DNA from: an uncultured Aquimarina sp.
GTDB lineage: Bacteria > Bacteroidota > Bacteroidia > Flavobacteriales > Flavobacteriaceae
Assembly (NCBI RefSeq): GCF_947492405.1
Contig: NZ_CANLMP010000004.1
Location: 248,001-312,000, forward strand
Direction of reading: 5' to 3'
DNA: 64,000 nt
Part shown: positions 27,920-37,000 of the stretch, one piece after another
How positions within the stretch are numbered: position 1 is the stretch's first letter
Layout of the letters: each line of letters begins with the position of its first letter
The notes under the pieces: model-generated
What the model saw: the letters and a program-made list of their open reading frames with translations, nothing else
What the model was told of the DNA's origin: nothing
Databases searched by the model: none
Position numbers and translations under genes: made by a program

Positions 27920-28930
27920 ATGAAATCATTTGAGCTAAAGAACATCATAAACTTTTATCAAGATTCAGAAAACAAGGGGGTCAAAACTGTTTTGGTCTCA
28001 TTAGTTGGATTAGATGGTTCTTCTTACAGGAAACAAGGAGTGAGAATGGCAATCGCTCAAGATGGTACTATGATGGGAGCAATAAGTGGCGGTTGTGTAG
28101 AAAAACAGTTATACCGCAGTGCTCTTAGTGTTTTCGATAAAAATGTATCTAAAGTGATTTCCTATGATGGAAGATATAAATTAGGATGCGAAGGATTTTT
28201 ATATATTTTGATTGAGCCTTTTCATTTAGATAAGAATGATTGTTTATTAATTTTAAATGCAATTGAAAAAAGGGAATCTTTTGAAATCGTCTCTTTTTAT
28301 AGAAAAATGGACGAAATCGAAGGTGACTTCGGATCTCTCTTCTATATCAATGGGATAAAAATCTCAACTAATCAATATTTTGTTCTTCCTGAAGAAAACC
28401 ATTTTGAAAAGTTTAATCAGACTATCAATCCCGATATTCAGCTTGTAATTGTAGGCTCTGAACACGATGCGATAAAACTTTGTAGAGCTGCTTCATTTTT
28501 AGGCTGGAATGTTATCGTTATAACATCCAGTAAAAACACTGAAAACAGAATTAATTTCCTTGATGCAAAAACCGTAAAATTCGAACCTCCTGAAACAATC
28601 AATTTTAATTTTATTGATTTATTCACATCAGTTGTATTAATGACACATAGTTTCTCACAAGACTTTCAGTACTTATTAAAATTGGTTCCTGCTCCACCTA
28701 AATATATAGGTATAATAGGGTCTACCAAACGGAAAATGCAATTAGAAAATAAGATACTAGATTTTTTGCCAAATGCCGAATTATCATTTTTAGATTGCAT
28801 TTATAGTCCCGCAGGACTACCTATAGGCGCAGAAACTCCAGAGGAAATCGCTATTTCAATAATAGCCGAAATAACATCAATAATGAGTAACAAAGGTTTA
28901 GTAACACTGGACACAAGTTTTGTAGGATAA
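27920..28930 (+). CDS. XdhC/CoxI-family molybdenum cofactor insertion factor
   Basis: 336 residues from the ATG at 27920 (MKSFELKNIINFYQ); the frame extends to 27872, but those 16 residues are unlike the family. The XdhC N-domain shows GSSYRKQGVRMAIAQDG and AISGGCVEKQL, including the Cys of the GCVE motif that binds or sulfurates the cofactor. The C-terminal Rossmann part has YIGIIGSTKRK and SPAGLPIGAETPEEIAISI. XdhC proteins load sulfurated molybdenum cofactor into hydroxylases such as the one encoded just upstream. Confidence 0.92.
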   Translation: MKSFELKNIINFYQDSENKGVKTVLVSLVGLDGSSYRKQGVRMAIAQDGTMMGAISGGCVEKQLYRSALSVFDKNVSKVISYDGRYKLGCEGFLYILIEPFHLDKNDCLLILNAIEKRESFEIVSFYRKMDEIEGDFGSLFYINGIKISTNQYFVLPEENHFEKFNQTINPDIQLVIVGSEHDAIKLCRAASFLGWNVIVITSSKNTENRINFLDAKTVKFEPPETINFNFIDLFTSVVLMTHSFSQDFQYLLKLVPAPPKYIGIIGSTKRKMQLENKILDFLPNAELSFLDCIYSPAGLPIGAETPEEIAISIIAEITSIMSNKGLVTLDTSFVG

Positions 28931-29037
28931 TTTCAGCACATATAAATAAAATAAATGGTAAATAAGTATAGGTACACTAGCAGAAGATATAAAAACACTG
29001 GAGGTAAAACTATGTATTAAAAGACTACAGAAAAAGT

Positions 29038-29529
29038 ATGAAAAGTAAACATATTATCATTGTAGGAGCAGGTCCAGGAATCAGCATGTCGGTCGCTAAA
29101 AAATTCGGAAAGGAAGGTTATATAATTTCGCTGATTTCGCGTTCTGCTGACAAGCTTATCCAATATAGTTCGGAACTGAACAAGCTAGGAATTCGTAATT
29201 CGGTCTTTGAGGCAGATAGTGGTAACTATAAAATGCTGGAGCATCAAATTAATCTAGCTTTTATCAAACAAGGTGCACCTAAAATGGTATTATATAATGC
29301 TTTCAAGGCTTCAAAAGGAACTGCATTGAGCTATAGCACTGATAATTTTCATAAAGATTTCGATATCAATGTGATGGGCGCTATAAGGGTGGCCAAAATT
29401 GCATTACCTAATATGATTAAAAATGGAGGCGGAAAGCTTTTATTTACCGGTGGTGGACTTGCCCATTATCCGCATGAGGAGTATGCTTTCCAAGATGTAA
29501 ACACATTCTGCTCCAAATTATCAAAATAA
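29038..29529 (+). pseudogene. Truncated short-chain dehydrogenase (SDR), catalytic part missing
   Basis: 163 residues against about 230-250 for the family. The Rossmann start is intact (IIIVGAGPGISMSVAKKF, with the glycine-rich NAD(P) loop), as are VLYNAF and FDINVMGAIRVAKIALPNM. The frame then departs from the family after FTGGGLAHYPHEEYA and stops, so the catalytic YxxxK and the substrate lid are absent. I saw no continuation in the next 150 bases. The gene is probably inactive unless the short form binds cofactor for another purpose. Confidence 0.65.
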
Positions 29530-30118
29530 TTATAATTTAACTCTTGATAAAAGCATTAACCCTATTCTGAGTATTTGAAATAACATCAATACAATTACTC
29601 TCCTTCATTCCAAAAAACTAAAACGGAATCCTTATAGAATTCCGGCCCATGAAATCTCTATAATAGTGTGAATTTTTCATTAAACCTAAGGACGAAAGAT
29701 AGGGGTAAAACATATTCATTTCCTCAAAAAAGGAGAGTAGAATGCATCAAAATTCAGGATATTCTGTCTTTTTTAAATTTTATCAAAAATAAATTTCAAC
29801 AAACCAAAAAGCTTAGATATTTAAATGACAAAAGTTTAACAAGAACCACATCTAATTGATTTTCAGTACATAAATAAGCTTTTAACTATTCTCTTAATCA
29901 TGTTTCATTTATAAAAAACGCTTCCTGCGAACAAATAATTTTTATACTTTTTAATGTATTTAGCGAACGTTCGCTTTTTTTATCAAAAACTTTTTTATAA
30001 TATTGTCCTGTAATTAATTTACTACAACACTGTAAAACATATTACAAAAAAAAGAATCTGGTAGGCGCTACTATGTAGCAATTGGAATTCAAATTATTAA
30101 TTAAGAAAATCTAAAAAG
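29530..30118. other. Spacer upstream of the isocitrate lyase region
   Basis: About 590 AT-rich bases with no gene I can support; a 63-codon frame at 29668-29859 starting with GTG has no recognisable features. The notable element is the 14-bp palindrome at 29962-29975. Confidence 0.45.
29962..29975. promoter_or_regulatory. Perfect 14-bp palindrome AGCGAACGTTCGCT
   Basis: A self-complementary 14-mer, GC-rich within a strongly AT-rich spacer, about 290 bases before aceA. It could be the operator of a dimeric TetR-like or other helix-turn-helix regulator. A run of seven T's directly follows, so a small terminator (5-bp stem, 4-base loop) is the alternative. Confidence 0.5.
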
Positions 30119-30229
30119 ATGAAATCTCAAGTAAAAACTAAAACACTGGTTACCAATTGGGCTATTAATAACACGATTGATTACAATTCGTACGTCTACA
30201 GCCCACAAAAACCAAATAACTCGAAATAA
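30119..30229 (+). CDS. Possible 36-residue leader ORF before aceA
   Basis: An ATG-started frame of 36 codons ends 38 bases before the isocitrate lyase start on the same strand. The predicted peptide is basic and polar (MKSQVKTKTLVTNWAINNTI at its start), with no signal or membrane segment. It could be a regulatory leader peptide or a chance frame. No family recognised. Confidence 0.35.
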   Translation: MKSQVKTKTLVTNWAINNTIDYNSYVYSPQKPNNSK

Positions 30230-30267
30230 AGACTTTATCCTTAAAATAAAATATAAAACATTACATT

Positions 30268-31878
30268 ATGACTACTTATAATTCGGCACTTGATACTGTA
30301 CGCACACTAAAGGCTAAACATGGAAATACCTGGGCAACCATAAGTCCAGAAAATGCTGCGCGTATTGCTATGCAAAATAGATTTAAAACAGGATTAGATA
30401 TTGCTAGATACACAGCTGCTATCATGCGTAAAGACATGGCAGCTTATGATGCTAATAGCGTAAATTATACACAATCGCTAGGTTGCTGGCATGGTTTTGT
30501 TGCTCAACAAAAAATGATTGCAGTAAAAAAACATAAAGGTACAACCGATAAAACTTATTTATACCTTTCTGGTTGGATGGTAGCAGCGTTACGTTCTGAG
30601 TTAGGACCTCTACCTGATCAATCTATGCACGAAAAAACTTCGGTTCCTAAGCTAATAGAAGAAATATATACCTTTTTGCGTCAAGCGGATGCTGTAGAAC
30701 TAAATGATCTTTTTCGTCGTCTGGATGCCGGAGAAGATGTTCAGGAAGAGATTGATAATTTTGAAACTCATGTTGTACCAATCATTGCAGATATTGATGC
30801 AGGTTTTGGTAACGAAGAAGCGACCTATCTTTTAGCGAAAAAAATGATCGAAGCTGGTGCTTGTGCGCTACAAATAGAAAATCAAGTATCGGATGCTAAG
30901 CAATGTGGTCACCAGGATGGTAAAGTTACGGTACCTCACGAAGATTTTATCGCTAAGCTAAATGCTCTTCGATATGCGTTCTTAGAATTAGGTGTAGATG
31001 AAGGTGTAATAGTTGCACGAACGGATTCTGAAGGTGCTGGTTTAACACAAAAACTACCGGTATCTCAGGAGGAAGGAGACTTGGCATCACAGTATATGGA
31101 TTTTGTAGAAGCAGAAGAAGTTCTTATCGATGAGGTAAATGAAAATGATGTATTATTCAAGCGTGATGGTAAATTAGTTCGTCCGGTAAGATTACCTAAT
31201 GGTTTATATAAATTTAAAGACGGATCTAATATCGACCGTGTTGTATTAGATTGTATTACAAGTTTAGAGAACGGTGCGGATTTATTATGGATCGAGACTC
31301 CTACTCCAAATGTGAAGCAAATTGCACATATGGTAAATAGAGTAAAAGAACAGGTTCCAAATGCTAAATTGGTATACAATAACTCCCCATCTTTTAATTG
31401 GACTATCAACTTCCGTCAACAGGCATTCGACCTTATGGCCGAACAAGGCGAAGATTTATCTGCCTATAACCGTGCTGAACTGATGGATGCTAAATATGAT
31501 GGTACGGAGTTATCAAACCGAGCAGACGAAATGATCAGAATGTTCCAAGCAGAGGCTTCTCGCGATGCTGGTGTATTCCATCACTTAATTACATTACCAA
31601 CATACCACACGACTGCATTACATATGAATAATCTTGTACAAGGGTATTTTGGAGACAGAGGAATGTTAGAATATGTAGATTCTGTGCAACGTCAGGAAAT
31701 ACGAAAAGGAGTTTCTTGTGTAAAACACCAACGTATGGCAGGTTCAGATTTAGGAGATGATCATAAAACATTCTTTGCTGGTGAAAAAGCTTTAAAAGCT
31801 GGTGGTGAGAAAAACACTAGTAATCAATTTGAAGTTAAAACAACTACTGAAGAGCCTGCAATGGCTTTAGATAAATAA
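30268..31878 (+). CDS. aceA: Isocitrate lyase
   Basis: Cleaves isocitrate to glyoxylate and succinate, the first step of the glyoxylate shunt for growth on acetate or fatty acids. At 536 residues it belongs to the longer ICL group found in Pseudomonas and many Bacteroidota. The catalytic loop is DAKQCGHQDGKVTVPH with its Cys and His intact (E. coli-type enzymes have KKCGH). Other conserved parts are VPIIADIDAGFGN (metal-binding Asp) and YNNSPSFNW. Malate synthase, the usual partner, is not adjacent. A strong terminator follows. Confidence 0.96.
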   Translation: MTTYNSALDTVRTLKAKHGNTWATISPENAARIAMQNRFKTGLDIARYTAAIMRKDMAAYDANSVNYTQSLGCWHGFVAQQKMIAVKKHKGTTDKTYLYLSGWMVAALRSELGPLPDQSMHEKTSVPKLIEEIYTFLRQADAVELNDLFRRLDAGEDVQEEIDNFETHVVPIIADIDAGFGNEEATYLLAKKMIEAGACALQIENQVSDAKQCGHQDGKVTVPHEDFIAKLNALRYAFLELGVDEGVIVARTDSEGAGLTQKLPVSQEEGDLASQYMDFVEAEEVLIDEVNENDVLFKRDGKLVRPVRLPNGLYKFKDGSNIDRVVLDCITSLENGADLLWIETPTPNVKQIAHMVNRVKEQVPNAKLVYNNSPSFNWTINFRQQAFDLMAEQGEDLSAYNRAELMDAKYDGTELSNRADEMIRMFQAEASRDAGVFHHLITLPTYHTTALHMNNLVQGYFGDRGMLEYVDSVQRQEIRKGVSCVKHQRMAGSDLGDDHKTFFAGEKALKAGGEKNTSNQFEVKTTTEEPAMALDK

Positions 31879-31902
31879 AACTTCTATCAAAGTTATTTAA
31901 AG

Positions 31903-31934
31903 AAAGGTGGCCTATATTAGGGTCACCTTTTTTT
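31903..31934 (+). terminator. Intrinsic terminator after aceA
   Basis: AAAGGTGGCC (31903-31912) pairs with GGTCACCTTT (31921-31930), giving ten base pairs with one G-T wobble, an 8-base loop and a run of T's (31928-31934). It begins 24 bases after the aceA stop. Confidence 0.85.
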
Positions 31935-32049
31935 ATTTTAACAAAGTTGATGAACTTGAAAGGCATTACTATTTTGATTAAACCTGAAAGATTTTTTGTT
32001 TCTATCTAACAGCAGTTTCCAATAGTTTCAAACTCGGCCAAATTAAGCA

Positions 32050-32466
32050 TCAATACACTTCACATTTGTCAATTGTAGGATTCTCCTGGTGTTTAATAAC
32101 TAAATCCATTACAATATTGTTGGTCAGCATTTTCCCAATAGTTCCTTTTACATTAGAAATAGTCTTAATTAGATCTTTCTTTTCTTCGGGTAATGCCGCT
32201 CCGAGCATTAAAATAATCATAGCATCCTTACAGTGCCCTTTTAATTTTTGAAATTCATCTAAAAACTCCCATCCATTCATTATAGGCATATTAAGATCCA
32301 ATAGGATTAGGTCGGGGATATAAAAAGAATTCAAAATTTGCATAGCTTCTTCTCCATTCTTAGCAATTTGTATTTCTTCGGACATAGAAGTTTTTTCTAT
32401 GATTACTTTATTAAAAAAGTTAGTAGATGGGCTATCATCAATAAGTAAAAATTTTAGTTTTTTCAT
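32050..32466 (-). CDS. Single-domain response regulator with degenerate switch residues
   Basis: 138 residues, a receiver domain only. Acidic pocket D10/D11 and phospho-acceptor D57 (LILLDLNMPIMNGWEF) are present. The usual Ser/Thr after beta-4 is replaced: the strand reads MIILMLGAAL where the neighbouring receiver has KIIILSTSN, and the conserved Lys-Pro is Lys-Met (TIGKMLT). The protein can probably be phosphorylated, but the output switch may differ. It lies 34 bases downstream of a second receiver gene on the same strand. Such receivers act by protein-protein contact or in phosphorelays. Confidence 0.85.
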   Translation of the reverse strand: MKKLKFLLIDDSPSTNFFNKVIIEKTSMSEEIQIAKNGEEAMQILNSFYIPDLILLDLNMPIMNGWEFLDEFQKLKGHCKDAMIILMLGAALPEEKKDLIKTISNVKGTIGKMLTNNIVMDLVIKHQENPTIDKCEVY

Positions 32467-32500
32467 AAGTCTCTATGGGATATATAGTTTAAAATTAAGT

Positions 32501-32923
32501 TTACTTTGCTACTTTGTATGAAAAGTGTTTTTCTATCACTTGATTAATAATTTCATTTGATAAAGGCTTATTAATAAAGTCATAGACCAATTCGTTTTTA
32601 AAGGCTTTTTTTATATCGTTAGGATCATTGGAAGTAGAAAGTATTATGATTTTTATACCATCGGTAATATCTTTTTCCAAATTCGAAAATTCTTTCAAAA
32701 AATCCCAACCATTCATAAAAGGCATATTGATATCTAAAAAAATTAGCTCTGGTTTTATATATAGTTGATTATTCAAATTCTTTAGATAATCTAGGGCATT
32801 TTTCGCCTCTTGAACTACTTTTACGTCTTTAAAAGCTTTGTGTTTTAATAACACATGTTTATTAAAGAAGCTGGTTGCTTTATCATCATCAATCAATAAT
32901 GAGTAGGTTATAATATCATTCAT
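32501..32923 (-). CDS. Single-domain response regulator
   Basis: 140 residues, a receiver domain only, with a complete set of key residues: acidic pocket D12-D14, phospho-acceptor D64 (LIFLDINMPFMNGWDFL), Ser/Thr switch in IIILSTSN, and Lys in FINKPL. The absence of an output domain suggests a role in a phosphorelay with the nearby kinases (34031-38786, 39376-40920) or direct binding to a partner. It is transcribed together with the degenerate receiver that follows. Confidence 0.92.
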   Translation of the reverse strand: MNDIITYSLLIDDDKATSFFNKHVLLKHKAFKDVKVVQEAKNALDYLKNLNNQLYIKPELIFLDINMPFMNGWDFLKEFSNLEKDITDGIKIIILSTSNDPNDIKKAFKNELVYDFINKPLSNEIINQVIEKHFSYKVAK

Positions 32924-32979
32924 TTAATGTTTGGCTTTAAGAGAGAAAAAGGGCGGTATTTTACTATGCTAATTTCTTT

Positions 32980-33441
32980 TTAGAAACCAGCATATTGAGC
33001 AGAATTAGTGAAAATTTCAGAAAAGCCTTGATAATCACTTAAAACTCCAACACTCAGATATTTTAATATTGGATAATTTACTTTATGATACATTGAGGTA
33101 TAATCATCTAGTCTGAAATTTAGTAGTTTCGCCTCTACCCAATCTCTTTTCCACTTTTTGATTTGCGCTTTTGTAATAGATCCATCTTGAATTCTAATAT
33201 CATTTTCTGACAATGCATCTGTTAATTCTTTGGCACGCATAATCATGGATTTATACTCTTCTAATCTATATATCAACGTATATTCTCTGGATATAATAAT
33301 TTCTTTAGGTATATACTGTTGTTTGGTTTCAGTTTGTTCTGAGATTCCTATTTCTGAAAAATAAAATTCCTCATCTTGTGAATACAAAATGGTGAAATTC
33401 ACAAAAAACAAAATCATCGAAATTTTTTTAATCGTCTTCAT
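32980..33441 (-). CDS. Small exported protein of unknown function
   Basis: The frame opens at 33486, but the ATG at 33441 starts a good signal peptide (MKTIKKISMILFFVNFTILY, cleaved near YSQ), giving 153 residues. The mature part is charged and largely helical (EYTLIYRLEEYKSMIMRAKE, then SITKAQIKKWKRDWVEAKLL). I recognise no family. It sits just upstream of the two receiver genes on the same strand, and a near-perfect palindrome lies at 33537-33555, about 95 bases before this start, where an operator would be expected. Confidence 0.65.
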   Translation of the reverse strand: MKTIKKISMILFFVNFTILYSQDEEFYFSEIGISEQTETKQQYIPKEIIISREYTLIYRLEEYKSMIMRAKELTDALSENDIRIQDGSITKAQIKKWKRDWVEAKLLNFRLDDYTSMYHKVNYPILKYLSVGVLSDYQGFSEIFTNSAQYAGF

Positions 33442-33536
33442 ATAACATAGTTTATAATTCTGAGTCGAAATTAGATTCGAAATCACAAAAAGGCAATTCC
33501 GATAAAAAACTCAAACACCTTTCTTCGTCAAAGAGC

Positions 33537-33555
33537 CACTTTATCGGATAAAATG
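33537..33555. promoter_or_regulatory. Palindrome copy 1 (CACTTTATCGGATAAAATG)
   Basis: This 19-mer is identical in 18 of 19 positions to a perfect palindrome at 38900-38918. The arms CACTTTATC/GATAAAATG differ from perfect symmetry by one base. It lies between divergent genes, where a regulator could act on both. Confidence 0.6.
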
Positions 33556-33806
33556 CACGTTATTTCTAATTAACTAAGTTATTTATTATCAAATGTTTAA
33601 CTTTAAAAAACATCAATTAAGGCTATGCCGTAATCTAACTACTAACTATCCGTATTTTTTTTTAGACACTATTAATTTATGGAACCAATAGCTATGTTAG
33701 ACTCACCAATTCTTTGTCTTAATTTAATTTCGTAAACTCTAAATTTTGCTTCTGGAACGAAAAAAACCTATTTTGAACTTTATAGAACCTTAGATTTGAA
33801 TATGAG

Positions 33807-33838
33807 TTGCAGATAGGGTTTTTAAATAATTATCTTTG
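33807..33838 (+). promoter_or_regulatory. Bacteroidota-type promoter of the hybrid propeller kinase gene
   Basis: TTG (33807-33809), 21 bases, then TATCTTTG (33831-33838), a full match to TTG-N17-23-TAnnTTTG. The leader before the ATG at 34031 would be about 185 bases. Confidence 0.6.
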
Positions 33839-34030
33839 AAACAAATAATCAAGATTTTATACAAAACAGATGTCTTACTATTTTTATGTAGAATTATCGT
33901 ACACATATGATATTCAAAAAAATAATTGATTGCTTAGCTTAAATGCTAATCTCTCTTTTTTTGAAGCACCTAAATTGTAAGTATTGAATAATTTTAAAAA
34001 TTAAACAAAAGATGTGTATATAGAAATCGT

Positions 34031-37000
34031 ATGATATACAATAGCAACATAACATCAATAACGAAAACAACTTGTTTTAGAAAAAGTTATGTATTTAGAA
34101 TTCCTGTTATAAGAATATTTATTTCATGTGTCATTCTACTACTTTCTAGTTTAACTATATCAGCTCAAAAAAAATCTCAAAAATTTATTCACTACGGGAA
34201 ACAAGATGGTCTTAACCAAAGTAGTGTAAATTTCATTTATCAAGATTCACAAGATTATCTTTGGATTGCCAATTTTGGAGGAATTAATAGGTTTGATGGT
34301 TATAATTTCACATCTTATAAAAATGAATTTAATAATGACAATTCGATTTCTGATAATTCCGTTTGGACAATTTTAGAAAAAAAGAATAAAACACTATGGT
34401 TTGGAACAAAAGCCGGATTAAGTAAATACAATCACAAGACTGGTGACTTCGTTAATTATTTCATTCGGGATAATAAAAAATCATCCGGCACTCTAGCTGT
34501 CAAAGCTCTTTTTGAAGATAAAAATAGACGGTTTTATATTGGTTCTGAAGGCGAAGGACTATTTACATTTTCTGATAAAAATAAAGCGTTTAAACTTGTT
34601 GATCTTATTCCTAATAATGCCAAAATAAGTGCTATTTCTGAAGATATTTATGATAACTTATGGGTAGGCACAGAGAATTTAGGTCTTTTTAAAATTTCAT
34701 CTGACAGATCTGATGTAGTCAATTTTCTCGAAACAGATTCTTTTTTAAGTAAAGTAATCTGGAGTCTATATTCTGATGAAAAGGGCAATACCTGGATAGG
34801 AACTGATAAAGACGGTTTAGTAAGATATGATGAAGCTAATAGATCTTTTGTTTTCTATAAAAATCAAGCAGGCAATTTTAACTACAAAGCAGATGATAAA
34901 ATAAAAACTATTACAAAATTTGAAGATGCTCTCTGGATCGGTAGCGCTACTCAGGGTTTATCTTATTTTTCATATAAAGAAAATCGTTTTTTTAATTATG
35001 TAAAAGATTCATACAACGTTAACTCATTATTTGACAATGATGTGAGTAGTATATTTCCTGGGACCAATGGTGTCCTATACGTTGGTTTTTATACCAAAGG
35101 TTTTGACAAGGTGATTTCAACACCTTTTCGAACATTAAAACATAATCCTAAAAATGACAATTCATTAAGTGATAATAATGTGTATTGCATGTATCTGGAT
35201 CATCAAGATACCCTTTGGTTTGGAACTTTTGGAGGTGGGCTTAATTCCTATAACCCAAAAACAAATCAATTTAAACACTATAAACATAACAAAAACGATG
35301 TAAATACAATAAGTCACGATTGGGTACGAATTATTTATGAGGATCGAAATAATACAATGTGGATTGGCACCTGGGGAGGTGGACTAAATAAATTTGATCA
35401 AAAAACTGGCGTTTTCAAGCGTTATTTACCAAAACCTGGAAAAACTAATACCTTAAATCATAATATTATTACAGCCTTATTTGAAGATAATGATGGCGAG
35501 TTATGGATAGGGACCTACGGCGGAGGAATTAATATTTATCGACCAAAAACAGATGATTTTAAGTCTATAATTCATGATAAGAATGATCCAAACTCTCTAA
35601 GTGATGATCATATTACTTCTTTTTATCAAGGTGAAAATGGTTTAATATGGATTTGCACTTATGGTGGTGGTCTTAATGCCTATGATAAAACTACGAATAC
35701 ATTTGAAAGATTTCTACCTAATCCAGAACAAGACTACAGCCTAAATAATTATAAAACACTACATATTTATTATGTCCCAAACGAAGATTTTTTTTGGATT
35801 ACTACATTAGGAGGAGGAATCAATAAGTTCTATTATAAAGAAAATAAATTTCTTAACTATACCGAAAAAAACGGGCTATCTAATAACTCAACTATGGGTA
35901 TGTTATTAGATTCTTATAAAAACTATTGGATAAGTTCTAACAATGGACTGTCCCGTTTTGATCCGGTTAAAGAAAGTTTTATCAATTACACTACCCTTGA
36001 CGGATTAGGCAGCGATGATTATAATCTAGAAGCATTCGCCAAAACCGATGATGGAACATTATATTTTGGAGGTAAAGAAGGTGTCACCTTTTTTAATCCA
36101 AAAGATGTAAGTTCTCAAGTCAATTTCCCACGAGTCGCGTTCACAAATATTAAAATAGAAGATAGTGTACAAACTACTTTATCTAAAAAACTAGAAATTC
36201 CATACAAAGAGCGTATAACTATTGAATATGCTGCACTCAATCCAGATAAAGCTGCTAACATTAGATATGCATATCAGCTTATTGGACGTGATGAGAATTG
36301 GAATTTTGTAGGCAAAAATAGGTATTTAGAATTCACAAATTTGCTTCCTGGAGACTATGAGTTAAGAATCAAATCTACAAACAGTGATCAAATATGGCAT
36401 ACGCAATACGCTAGTGTTTCTATATATATTCCGACCCCTTGGTATATGAACTGGTATTATAGAGGAATCGCTATTTTCCTATTTTTATTATCCGGATATA
36501 TATATTATTGGGTAAGGATAAACCAAGTCAGACGCCATAATAAGCTGTTAGAAGAAAAAGTAGAACAAAGAACGATAACAATAAAGAAAAAAAATATAGC
36601 CCTCAAAAGCGAAAAGGAAAAAACTGAAGATGCCTATAAGCAATTAAAAAAGTTAGAACAATTTAAAAATGAGTTTACAGGGATGTTAGCTCACGATCTT
36701 AAAAACCCTTTAGTAACTATTTTGGGTTATTCTTCTGAGCACTCTTCTAATACAGATTTAGAAAGCATTAATAAATCGGGTAAGAAAATGCTTCACCTCA
36801 TAGAGAATATGTTAGAAGTTCAAAAGTTTGAAAATGCCGAAGTAAAACTTGAGCTGGAGAAGAGTAATCTTAAAAGTATAGTAATTGAAGCAATGAAACA
36901 AGTTGAGATTCTCGCCTATGAAAAGAGAATTCAAATCCGTAATACAATCAAACAAGAATATACCGTAAATGTCGATAGGCATATTATTGAGCGTGTTTTT

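Larger units (their letters stand above)
33487..34030. other. Divergent intergenic region with operator and promoter candidates
   Basis: About 540 AT-rich bases between a minus-strand secreted-protein gene and a plus-strand kinase gene. It contains the palindrome at 33537-33555 and a complete Bacteroidota-type promoter at 33807-33838. No credible small gene was seen. Confidence 0.55.

Noticed and set aside
29668..29859. 63-codon plus-strand frame with GTG start
   Set aside because: Low-complexity Lys/Asn-rich translation, no motif and no promoter; probably chance in AT-rich DNA.
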